From the NCBI GenBank assembly GCA_020632575.1, contig JACKFH010000006.1:62001-126000 (forward strand): a DNA stretch of 64,000 bases, in the 5' to 3' direction. Position numbers and translations under genes: made by a program. The stretch comes from Candidatus Omnitrophota bacterium. Lineage in GTDB: Bacteria > Hinthialibacterota > Hinthialibacteria > OLB16. The notes beneath the pieces were generated by a model. The model saw only the letters and a list, made by a program, of their open reading frames with translations. It was not told the origin of the DNA and did not search any database. Shown here piece by piece: positions 41,806 to 49,823 of the stretch. Each line of letters opens with the position of its first letter. Within the stretch, counting starts at the first letter, position 1.

Positions 41806-43257
41806 GTGCAGGGGTCCAACAAACCGGTTGTGATGGTGGTCGATGACGAAGACGCGGTTCGCTATTCGTTCCGTCGAATGATGGCCAACGAACCTTTCCA
41901 GGTTGAGGCGTTCTCAAGCGGACTCGAGGCGGTCGACCGAGTCCGTGCGGGCGGGATCTCCGTGGTCGTTCTGGATGTTCGGTTGGGTGGCGATATGGAT
42001 GGCATCCAAACCTTACAGGCAATCAAGGAATTGGAGCCGAAGGTGTCAGTCATTTTGATGACCGCGTACGCTTCCGCCAACACCGCCATCGAAGCCACAC
42101 GCCATGGGGCCTTTGATTATGTCCTAAAACCATTCGAATCGGAGGAGATGCGGCGCCTCATCCAACGGGCCTACCAAGCCCATGAGGCAATGGCGACCTC
42201 CATTCACTTCCAGGAAACGAAAAGCGAGGAGGAGCCCTCCGAGTCAGGCGATTGCATCATCGGTCTCTCCGCCCCGATGCAGGAGGTTTACAAGAGCATC
42301 GGGCGTGTCGCCAATTCCAGCGAGCCGGTTCTCATCCGCGGCGAAAGCGGCGCCGGCAAGGAGTTGGTGGCTCGGGCCCTGTTTCAATACTCCGGTCGAC
42401 GAGACGCTCTGTTCCTGCCGGTCAATTGCGGCGCCATCCCGGAAGCGCTTTTGGAGAGCGAGTTCTTCGGCCATGAGAAGGGCTCCTTCACCGGTGCGCA
42501 CGAACGAAAAATCGGCAAACTCGAACAGGCGGATGGCGGCACGGTCTTTCTCGATGAGATTGGGGAAATGCCCCTCGAGACTCAGGTCAAACTCCTCCGA
42601 TTCCTTGAGGACCGTGTGGTCACTCGGATCGGAACCGCGCAAGGGAAGAAGGTCGATGTCCGAATCATCGCCGCCACCAACCGGTCCCTGGAGGAGATGG
42701 TCACAGAGGGAGCCTTTCGCGAGGACCTCTATTACCGTTTGAATGTGGTCACCATCGAAATGCCCCCCTTGCGACGCCGGAAAGAGGACATCCCGGACCT
42801 CGTCAAATACTTTGTCAACAAACACTCAAGGGCCAATGGCATTAAGGCCCCCGCGATCCTGCCGGAAACACTGCGAACTCTGGAGGAATACGAATGGCCG
42901 GGGAATGTCCGCGAACTCGAGAACACCATTCGAAGGGTCCTGGTCCAGTGTCGCGGCCACGCCATCACCCCGGATGATCTCGGGCTTGGCGATGGCCCCA
43001 CCTCACTCCATTCGGAAACCTCCGAAAAGGGGGCCGAAAAATCCCTGGCGGTCCACCTCGAAAACAAGCTCAAGAAAGCCCGCGCCGATCTCCAACGAAC
43101 CGGAAACTGCGCCCCGGTCCTCCCCGAACTGGAACTGACCCTGGTCGAGAAAGCCCTGGAACTGACTCAGGGGAACCAAGTCCAAGCCTCCAAAATCTTA
43201 GGAATGTCGAGAAACACCCTCCGTAAACGTGTTCAATCCATCGACAGTTCGGAATAA
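41806..43257 (+). CDS. sigma54-dependent response regulator (NtrC family)
   Basis: 483 aa. Receiver domain 7-125: acidic pocket VVDDED (11-16), phosphoacceptor Asp57 in VVLDVRL, conserved Thr/Lys in MTAYAS and VLKPFE (Lys108). AAA+ domain about 150-385: Walker A GESGAGKE (179-186), Walker B FLDEIGE, and the sigma54 loop as GSFTGA (226-231; most members have GAFTGA). The C-terminal Fis-type HTH is near QASKILGMSRNTLRKRV. It would activate sigma54 promoters upon phosphorylation by an unlinked sensor kinase. The GTG start follows GAGG. It is followed by a metalloprotease gene 4 bp downstream, suggesting the operon controls or includes its own targets. Confidence 0.95.
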   Translation: MQGSNKPVVMVVDDEDAVRYSFRRMMANEPFQVEAFSSGLEAVDRVRAGGISVVVLDVRLGGDMDGIQTLQAIKELEPKVSVILMTAYASANTAIEATRHGAFDYVLKPFESEEMRRLIQRAYQAHEAMATSIHFQETKSEEEPSESGDCIIGLSAPMQEVYKSIGRVANSSEPVLIRGESGAGKELVARALFQYSGRRDALFLPVNCGAIPEALLESEFFGHEKGSFTGAHERKIGKLEQADGGTVFLDEIGEMPLETQVKLLRFLEDRVVTRIGTAQGKKVDVRIIAATNRSLEEMVTEGAFREDLYYRLNVVTIEMPPLRRRKEDIPDLVKYFVNKHSRANGIKAPAILPETLRTLEEYEWPGNVRELENTIRRVLVQCRGHAITPDDLGLGDGPTSLHSETSEKGAEKSLAVHLENKLKKARADLQRTGNCAPVLPELELTLVEKALELTQGNQVQASKILGMSRNTLRKRVQSIDSSE

Positions 43258-43261
43258 AGTC

Positions 43262-44545
43262 ATGACTCTCGCCAAGCGACGCCAACCCGGATCCTTTCAG
43301 TTGGGTTGGTGGATCGCAATCTGTGTCTCAATCGTCTTGTCGCCAGTATTGGCCGAACCAAGCCCGGCCGATCCATCCCGGGGCGACCAAGAAATCTTCA
43401 ACCGGGTGTTAAAAGAAACCGCTCGAATCCGCGGGCTCGAGTTCAAACAGAAGGTCCCCCTCAACCGGATCGCCCGCGAGGATCTCCACCCCTTGTTCGA
43501 AAAAGAATTGGAGAGGGTTTACACCGACAACGATTTCAGAGGAATCGAGGGGTCACTAGAACTTCTGGGCGCCATCCCGGAGGGATTGAGGGTCGATCGG
43601 ATGCTGTTGGCGATGATCGGCGAACAGGTGGCTGGGTTGTACGATCCCGCTTCCAAGGAGATGAAGGTGGTGGGCGACCTCTCCCTCGGGGTTGGCTTGG
43701 TCCAAATCATCCTCGAACATGAATTGACCCATGCCCTGACCGACCAACATTTCGACCTCCAGTCGCTTCCGATCGAGGATATCCACAATGACGACCGAGC
43801 GTTGGCCGCGCTCGCTCTGGTGGAGGGGGACGCCACCCTTTCGATGTTGGAGTATGGGAAGGATCTCGGAATCCAATCGATTATCTCCACGTTCGTCATC
43901 AGTCTGTTCATGGACCAGGCCTCCTTCAATTCCGCGCCGCCCTTCTTCCAGGGTTGGCTGATCTTTCCCTACATCGGGGGAGAAACCTTCCTCCTCGACG
44001 CAATGAAGAAATATCGGGTCGAGGATCACCGATTAGTTCCCAAAAAGGGATTCCATGGATTCGACTGGGAGTTAGTGGATTACTTTTACCGAAACCCTCC
44101 CGTTTCCACCGAACAGATACTTCACCCGGAGAAAATCGGATCGAGAGATGATCCACCCAAAGAAATCGACGAGGATTTCCTCCAGCCAATCCTCGAAAAT
44201 GGCTGGGAATGCACCTGGGAAAACACCCTGGGGGAGTTCCTGACCCGAACCCTCTTCGAGCAGACTCTGCGGCTCACCGAGGCTCGACGCGCGGCGGAGG
44301 GATGGGGCGGGGACCGGTATTTCCTCCTCGCGAAAAATGGGCGAAAAGTCCTTGTCTGGTTCACAATTTGGGATACCCTGGAAGATAAGGAAGAGTTCGC
44401 CGATTCCTGTGATAAGATGAGGAAACGGGGTGTTTTCCCTGGCAATGCTGTTGTCCATCGAGTAGAGGACCGGCCCGAAGCGCTTGTCGTCATTAGCCGC
44501 GACCTGAACTCGAAAGAAATTGAAGAACTGATCGAGTCCCTATGA
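43262..44545 (+). CDS. exported zinc metalloprotease (HExxH family)
   Basis: 427 aa. An N-terminal hydrophobic segment (QLGWWIAICVSIVLSPVLAE) marks export. Residues 151-164 read LEHELTHALTDQHF; HELTH (153-157) gives two zinc ligands, and LVEGDATL, 30 residues later, gives a likely third (Glu188). The region 85-135 (YDPASKEMKVV) and the C-terminal ectodomain form the rest. The family is not named with certainty. It is likely periplasmic or outer-membrane associated. It sits between a sigma54 regulator (4 bp) and the DUF4175 gene (ATGA overlap), so the three are one operon. Confidence 0.85.
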   Translation: MTLAKRRQPGSFQLGWWIAICVSIVLSPVLAEPSPADPSRGDQEIFNRVLKETARIRGLEFKQKVPLNRIAREDLHPLFEKELERVYTDNDFRGIEGSLELLGAIPEGLRVDRMLLAMIGEQVAGLYDPASKEMKVVGDLSLGVGLVQIILEHELTHALTDQHFDLQSLPIEDIHNDDRALAALALVEGDATLSMLEYGKDLGIQSIISTFVISLFMDQASFNSAPPFFQGWLIFPYIGGETFLLDAMKKYRVEDHRLVPKKGFHGFDWELVDYFYRNPPVSTEQILHPEKIGSRDDPPKEIDEDFLQPILENGWECTWENTLGEFLTRTLFEQTLRLTEARRAAEGWGGDRYFLLAKNGRKVLVWFTIWDTLEDKEEFADSCDKMRKRGVFPGNAVVHRVEDRPEALVVISRDLNSKEIEELIESL

Positions 44546-47500
44546 AATCGATTCTACGCAAAACTCACCAGCGCTTTATCTTTTGGGGTCTGTTGGACCT
44601 GGTCGTCACCCTTGTGGCCATCGGAGGATTGTCCCTCATCGTGGCGACCGCGCTGAACCTCCTTGAACCGCCGACCGGCGTTCAGAAAGTGGGAATGTAC
44701 ATCTGGTGGGTGGTCGCCCTCGTCCTGGTCGCCTGGAGAGTCGCGGTCTTTTTTGTGGCGCTGTTCAATTCGAAAGGCATATTGGAGAGACTGGAGCAAA
44801 CCCATCCCGAATACCGCAACGAACTCTCCACCCTGGTTTATCTCGACGCGCATGGCGATGAGGTCAAGCACCTTGGATTCTCCCCCGCGCTGATCAAGGC
44901 ATTGAGGAAAGAGGTGGAGGAACTTCCGCCGCCGCAATGGGCGAGGTTGGGCCTTTCGCCCACCACTCGAAAATCGTTGCTGGGGCTAGGCGCGGTTGGG
45001 GCGGCGGCTCTAATCGGGTTCATCTTGTTCTCGCCGGGATACACTCAAAAATTGGTTCGAGCCCATCTGTATGGGGAACAAGAGATTCTCACCGAATCCA
45101 CTTTTCCCGTCGACCTCCCAGGCAAGGTTGAGGTCCCCTTTCGCCATGAATTGACTCTCTCACGAGAAGGAGAGGATCCTTATTTACACGTGGATTTCAC
45201 CAAGGTTTCTCCGGACCAAAAACTGGATCTGCTCGCCAAAACGGAGGGCAATGAATGGCGCGTGGTAGGCCGTATCTCCGGAGACAATAGCAATACGATC
45301 GCCCCCCTAAGCCTCAGTATCGATCGTCCGACACAGATCTGCTTCTCGGGCGAGGAGGGTTTGAGCACGGTTTGCGAGGTTGTTCCGGTTTACCCGCCCG
45401 CGGTCGAGTCCACCGAGGTTGCGATTGAAGCCCCGGATTACACGGGGAAACCACGAACAATGGTCTCCGACTCGGAAAGAATCGAAGCGTTCGAGGGATC
45501 TCGGATTGCGGTCGATTGGAAGACCAATGGACCGGTCCTCGCCTCGACCCTCGAAATCCTCTCGCCAACTCGCTCGGTGTTGGAGTCCACACCTCTCGTC
45601 TCTGAAGCCTCGGAGACGTTCAGTCATCGGTTCGATCTCGCGGATAACACCCATGTCCGATTGACTCTCTCCGACAGGTTCGGACAGAGGGGAATGTCCG
45701 ATGTGCTCCACATGATCGCGGTCGCGGACGGTTCGCCGGAGGTGGAAATCCTCTCGCCAACTCGCGAGGTGACTCTCCCCCCCGATCTCCGTATCCCGAT
45801 CAAGATGACCGCCCGCGACGATATTGGATTGTCGACCGTTGAAATGATTTACCGAGTCGATAACGGGATGCCCGCGGGCGGCCAATACCACCGAGAGGTC
45901 CTCGCCGATCATCTGGCGGGGTTGGTGGGTGGGGCGACTCCCTTTATCGGAGAAACCGTTTTGGATCTTTCAGCGCTCGACTTGTGGCCGGGCGATCAAG
46001 TGGTTTACTGGTTCGAGGCGACCGACTATCGAGGCGACCTCCCCCCCGGAAAGGGACTCAGTCCCAATTACTTTGTCCGATATCCCACAGTCGAGGAGAA
46101 CCTGGATGAGATGGCCTCGGTCCGTGAAAAATCGGTCGATGGCATGCAGGAATTGCTCGATGAACAGAAACAGATTAACCGTCAGTTCGAGGAAATCCGG
46201 AAAGACCTTCAACGAAATCGCTCGAATCTAACCGACCCCGATTTTAAATTCGACACTCAAAAGAAACTCGCCGACACCTATCAGCAACAACAAGAACTGC
46301 AGCAGAAACTTGCTGAAGCGGGTGAACAGTTCGATGAGACGGTGAAGCGGTTGAGCGAAAACGAGGATCAAGCCCTCCGAACCCTCCACAAATTCCAGCG
46401 GGTCCAGGAATTGATGGATGAATTGATGACCGAGGAGTCCAAAAAGATCCTCCAGGAACTCCAAGAGACTCTCAAACAGCTTCAAAAGGATGAACTTCGA
46501 CCGGAGGAATTGGAGCAAACAGAACAGACTCTCCAAGACTTCGAAAAACAGTTGGATCGTCAACTCGCTCTCCTGGAAAACATATGGATGGAGCAGGAGC
46601 TGGAGGCTCTCCGGGATCAAGCCGAGGAACTCGCCCAGCGGCAGGAGGAACTGAAAGATTCCACCATGGACCAACTGAGCGAGGAGGACAAGGAGGAGGT
46701 GGAGCGGGATACCGCCGAACCCGAATCGGGTGTCGAGGATTCCGAGCAAAACATGGAAGAACGTCTCGATGAGATGATCGACAATCTCGAGAAGAAGATC
46801 GAGGAGAAGCAGGAATCGGGAGAGGACGGTCAGTCCAAACAAGAGACCGCCGATTCCGATCAACAGAAGGAATCCGCCAAATCCGAGTCCGATTCCTCCA
46901 AAGAAAATACCTCTTCCGAGGATTCCAAGAAGCAGGATGCCAACGGGGAGGAACAAGAGCAAACCGCCTCCGGCGAAAAGAGCGACCAAGCCAAGCAAGA
47001 GGAAGAATCCGCCGACAAGGACGGTCTAAACGAAAAGGAGGCCGCTCAACAGGAGAGCCAGACCGCTCAGAACTCGCAGGACGATAAGTCCGAAGAGGCT
47101 CAACAACAGCCCTCCGAGGAAAACAGCGCAATGGCCGAGCGCCAGGAGCAACTCAACAAGGAGACCGATCGTCTGATCGAGGAACTCAAACGGTTGACAG
47201 AGAAGGCTCAGGAAAAAGAAAACCAACTCGCCCAAAGGTTGAGTGAGATGAACGAGGGCGAGATGTGCGACTCGATCCAGGGTTCTCAACAAAGTGCGCA
47301 GTCCCAGCTCAAACAGAACCAAATGAAACAGGCGGCGAAGAGTCAATCCAAAGCCGGACAGAAGATGCAACAACTCGCCCAATCCTTGGGGCAGTGCTGC
47401 AATGGTTCCGGGCCCGACATGGAGGAGATTGTCGCCAAGATGCGAGAGATTCTCGATCGCTCGTTCGTTCTTTCGGGCGAGGGGGAGGGGACCGACAGCA

Positions 47501-48411
47501 ACCTGGAACGTTACAAGGGGCTCGCGGAATGGCCGAATGTGGATCGGATGAGTCGCATGGGGACCGAGATGGGCTGGTATCGTCAGGAATCCTCCCGACT
47601 ATCGAAGGATTTTTCCGATCTGGCCAAGGACAACCCATTCGCCGATTTCGAGGTGGTCAAGAAACTCGACCGCGCCGCGGAGCAGTGGAAAAGAAACACC
47701 CAGACCATGGAGGAGGATTCCCCCATCGCGGTCTCGATGCGTTCCCACCAGGCCTTGGCCTCTGTGAATGAGGCGATCGAAAAACTCATCGAATCCCTCG
47801 ATGAAACCAACTCGCAAAGCCAGAGTTCCTCCGGCCTCGAGGGGTATTTCAAAGGAATCAAGAAGATGCTCTCCCAACAAAAGGGGATCAACGAGCAGAC
47901 TCAAAAGTTGAAAGACAAGATGGGCCAAAAACCCGGCGAGGAAATGCCCGGCCAGTCCCAGAGTCAAGGACTTTCGCCACAGGAACAGCTTAAGAAGATC
48001 GCCCAACAACAAGCCGCGACAAGACGCCAGCTGGAAGCGTTGGAGGAGCAATACAAGGGCATTAAGGAGCGCACGGGCACTCTCGAGGGAGTGGGCGACC
48101 AGATGCGGGATGTCGAGCGAGACCTCGACCAGGGCATCCTGAACGATCGAGTCACCGACCTTCAGGAGAACATCGTCCAGAGACTCCTGGACGCCGAGAA
48201 ATCGATTCACAACCAGGGCTACAAGAAAAAGAGACGCGCTCTCCACACCGATGACATCATGGTCGAGGAAACCCCTTCCACGCTCCCCGATTTACTCGAG
48301 GGCGAGGAGGAGGAAGACCTCGCGCGGCTCCTAAGAAAAGATCTCCAAAACGTCTCGCCTCACTGGCGCGAGCGGATTCGAAAGTATTACGACAGTCTCT
48401 TAACGCCTTGA
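44542..48411 (+). CDS. giant DUF4175-type membrane protein with coiled-coil and acidic Gln-rich regions
   Basis: 1289 aa. Three membrane helices lie at about 12-40, 48-75 and 146-165, with a cytoplasmic-looking segment between (ERLEQTHPEYRNELSTLVYL, the DUF4175 hallmark). Residues 180-520 look like Ig-like beta domains (PDYTGKPRTMV and ITMTARDD-type strands). From 540 to the end the chain is helical: coiled coil 540-720, a very acidic Ser/Gln/Lys/Glu-rich stretch about 720-870, more helices, and a conserved-looking C-terminus (LARLLRKDLQNVSPHWRERI). DUF4175 proteins are known near Bat/MoxR-type envelope operons, but none of those partners is here. It is translationally coupled to the metalloprotease by an ATGA overlap. 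Confidence 0.8.
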   Translation: MKSILRKTHQRFIFWGLLDLVVTLVAIGGLSLIVATALNLLEPPTGVQKVGMYIWWVVALVLVAWRVAVFFVALFNSKGILERLEQTHPEYRNELSTLVYLDAHGDEVKHLGFSPALIKALRKEVEELPPPQWARLGLSPTTRKSLLGLGAVGAAALIGFILFSPGYTQKLVRAHLYGEQEILTESTFPVDLPGKVEVPFRHELTLSREGEDPYLHVDFTKVSPDQKLDLLAKTEGNEWRVVGRISGDNSNTIAPLSLSIDRPTQICFSGEEGLSTVCEVVPVYPPAVESTEVAIEAPDYTGKPRTMVSDSERIEAFEGSRIAVDWKTNGPVLASTLEILSPTRSVLESTPLVSEASETFSHRFDLADNTHVRLTLSDRFGQRGMSDVLHMIAVADGSPEVEILSPTREVTLPPDLRIPIKMTARDDIGLSTVEMIYRVDNGMPAGGQYHREVLADHLAGLVGGATPFIGETVLDLSALDLWPGDQVVYWFEATDYRGDLPPGKGLSPNYFVRYPTVEENLDEMASVREKSVDGMQELLDEQKQINRQFEEIRKDLQRNRSNLTDPDFKFDTQKKLADTYQQQQELQQKLAEAGEQFDETVKRLSENEDQALRTLHKFQRVQELMDELMTEESKKILQELQETLKQLQKDELRPEELEQTEQTLQDFEKQLDRQLALLENIWMEQELEALRDQAEELAQRQEELKDSTMDQLSEEDKEEVERDTAEPESGVEDSEQNMEERLDEMIDNLEKKIEEKQESGEDGQSKQETADSDQQKESAKSESDSSKENTSSEDSKKQDANGEEQEQTASGEKSDQAKQEEESADKDGLNEKEAAQQESQTAQNSQDDKSEEAQQQPSEENSAMAERQEQLNKETDRLIEELKRLTEKAQEKENQLAQRLSEMNEGEMCDSIQGSQQSAQSQLKQNQMKQAAKSQSKAGQKMQQLAQSLGQCCNGSGPDMEEIVAKMREILDRSFVLSGEGEGTDSNLERYKGLAEWPNVDRMSRMGTEMGWYRQESSRLSKDFSDLAKDNPFADFEVVKKLDRAAEQWKRNTQTMEEDSPIAVSMRSHQALASVNEAIEKLIESLDETNSQSQSSSGLEGYFKGIKKMLSQQKGINEQTQKLKDKMGQKPGEEMPGQSQSQGLSPQEQLKKIAQQQAATRRQLEALEEQYKGIKERTGTLEGVGDQMRDVERDLDQGILNDRVTDLQENIVQRLLDAEKSIHNQGYKKKRRALHTDDIMVEETPSTLPDLLEGEEEEDLARLLRKDLQNVSPHWRERIRKYYDSLLTP

Positions 48412-48538
48412 CCCCCATTCCTATCCCAACGATCATTTCGTCATCCAGGCTAAGAGGGGTGTCGCCATCGTCGAAACAAATGGATCCGAAAGAAAGCGCT
48501 TAGAGGCAGCGCGACGCCTCTTCGAGCACTTTGCCGAG

Positions 48539-49804
48539 TTGGCGAACGCGCCATTTTATGTTCGGCTTTGGGATGGATCCCTGATTCCCATGGGCAGGGA
48601 TGCGGCGGAGGACTTGGTCGTGACATTGTCCGGTCCAGGGGTCCTCGGTTCGCTGCTTCGGGGCCCCAATCTCGAAAACCTCCTCCGTGAATACGTCCAT
48701 GGTCGAATCGAAATCCAAGCCCCCAGCTTGATCGAGTTCTTCGAGCGCGTTCGGAAGACTCGCCCGAAGATTAAGTTCCGGGAGATCAAGAAGTCGCTCC
48801 TCGTCAAATCCTCTCTCCAATTCCTGTTCGCAACCCACGAAAAGGATCGAGTGCAACTTGGATACAATCGTGACGAGACCGGTCGAACCGCCTCCAACCG
48901 AGACAACCGTGAGTTTGTGCAGTTTCATTACGATCTGAGCAATGATTTCTATAAACTCTTCCTCGACCCCGAGATGCAGTACTCATGCGCGTACTTCAAC
49001 GACTGGACTCATTCACTGGAACGGGCTCAATTGAACAAACTCGAAATGATCTGCCGGAAGTTGCGACTTAAGCCGGGGGAAAAACTCCTGGACATTGGTT
49101 GCGGTTGGGGCGGATTGATCTGTTACGCCGCCAAGCACTACGGCGTCACCTCGCATGGCGTTACGCTCTCTCAAAAACAATTCGATTTCGCGCAGGATAA
49201 AATCGACAGGATGGAACTGCGGGATCGAGTCTCCATCGAACTCCGCGATTACAACGAACTTGAAGGAACCTACGACAAGATCGCCAGCATCGGGATGTAT
49301 GAGCATGTTGGAATCGCCCAATACCCCCAATACTTCCGGAAGATTCACTCCCTGCTCAGAGACCGCGGCATTCTCCTCAATCACGGCATCACCCGTCGCG
49401 CGAAAAGGGATCTGAAAAAGTTCAAGAAAATTCGACCGGAAAATCGATTGATTCTAAAATACATCTTCCCCGGGTCCGAGTTGGACCATGTTGGGCACAC
49501 CGTGGAATCGTTGGAAGCGCACGGATTCGAGGTTCATGATGTCGAGGGGTGGCGTGAACACTACGCCCTAACCTGTAAATATTGGTGCCAAAGGTTGGAG
49601 GCGGAATCCGAACGCGCCATCTCTTTTGTTGGACCCGAGAAGTACCGCATGTGGATCGCTTATCTCGCGGGGGTCTCGTTGGGATTCGCCGACGGTTCCC
49701 TTCGCATCTTTCAGGTGGTGGCTAGCAAACACCGCGCCCGCGGGCCGGCGGAGTTGCCTCCCTCAAGGGGAGATCTTTATGAAAGACCCTTTGGCCCCTC
49801 GTAG
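48539..49804 (+). CDS. cfa: cyclopropane-fatty-acyl-phospholipid synthase-type methyltransferase
   Basis: 421 aa from a TTG. SAM-binding LLDIGCGWGGLICYAAKHYG is the Cfa class signature; QFHYDLSNDFYKLFLDPEMQYSCAYF, the conserved FYDLSN-like segment, precedes it, and SIGMYEHVGIAQYPQYF gives catalytic residues. The C-terminal WREHYALTCKYWCQRL is typical. The enzyme methylenates phospholipid double bonds. The start is doubtful: the frame upstream of the TTG stays open back to 48404 and encodes RLEAARRLFEHFAEL, which looks like the natural N-terminus, but contains no ATG/GTG/TTG. An ATG at 48480 lies in another frame. Confidence 0.9.
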   Translation: MANAPFYVRLWDGSLIPMGRDAAEDLVVTLSGPGVLGSLLRGPNLENLLREYVHGRIEIQAPSLIEFFERVRKTRPKIKFREIKKSLLVKSSLQFLFATHEKDRVQLGYNRDETGRTASNRDNREFVQFHYDLSNDFYKLFLDPEMQYSCAYFNDWTHSLERAQLNKLEMICRKLRLKPGEKLLDIGCGWGGLICYAAKHYGVTSHGVTLSQKQFDFAQDKIDRMELRDRVSIELRDYNELEGTYDKIASIGMYEHVGIAQYPQYFRKIHSLLRDRGILLNHGITRRAKRDLKKFKKIRPENRLILKYIFPGSELDHVGHTVESLEAHGFEVHDVEGWREHYALTCKYWCQRLEAESERAISFVGPEKYRMWIAYLAGVSLGFADGSLRIFQVVASKHRARGPAELPPSRGDLYERPFGPS

Positions 49805-49823
49805 ACCGAGGGCTTTGGCCTCA

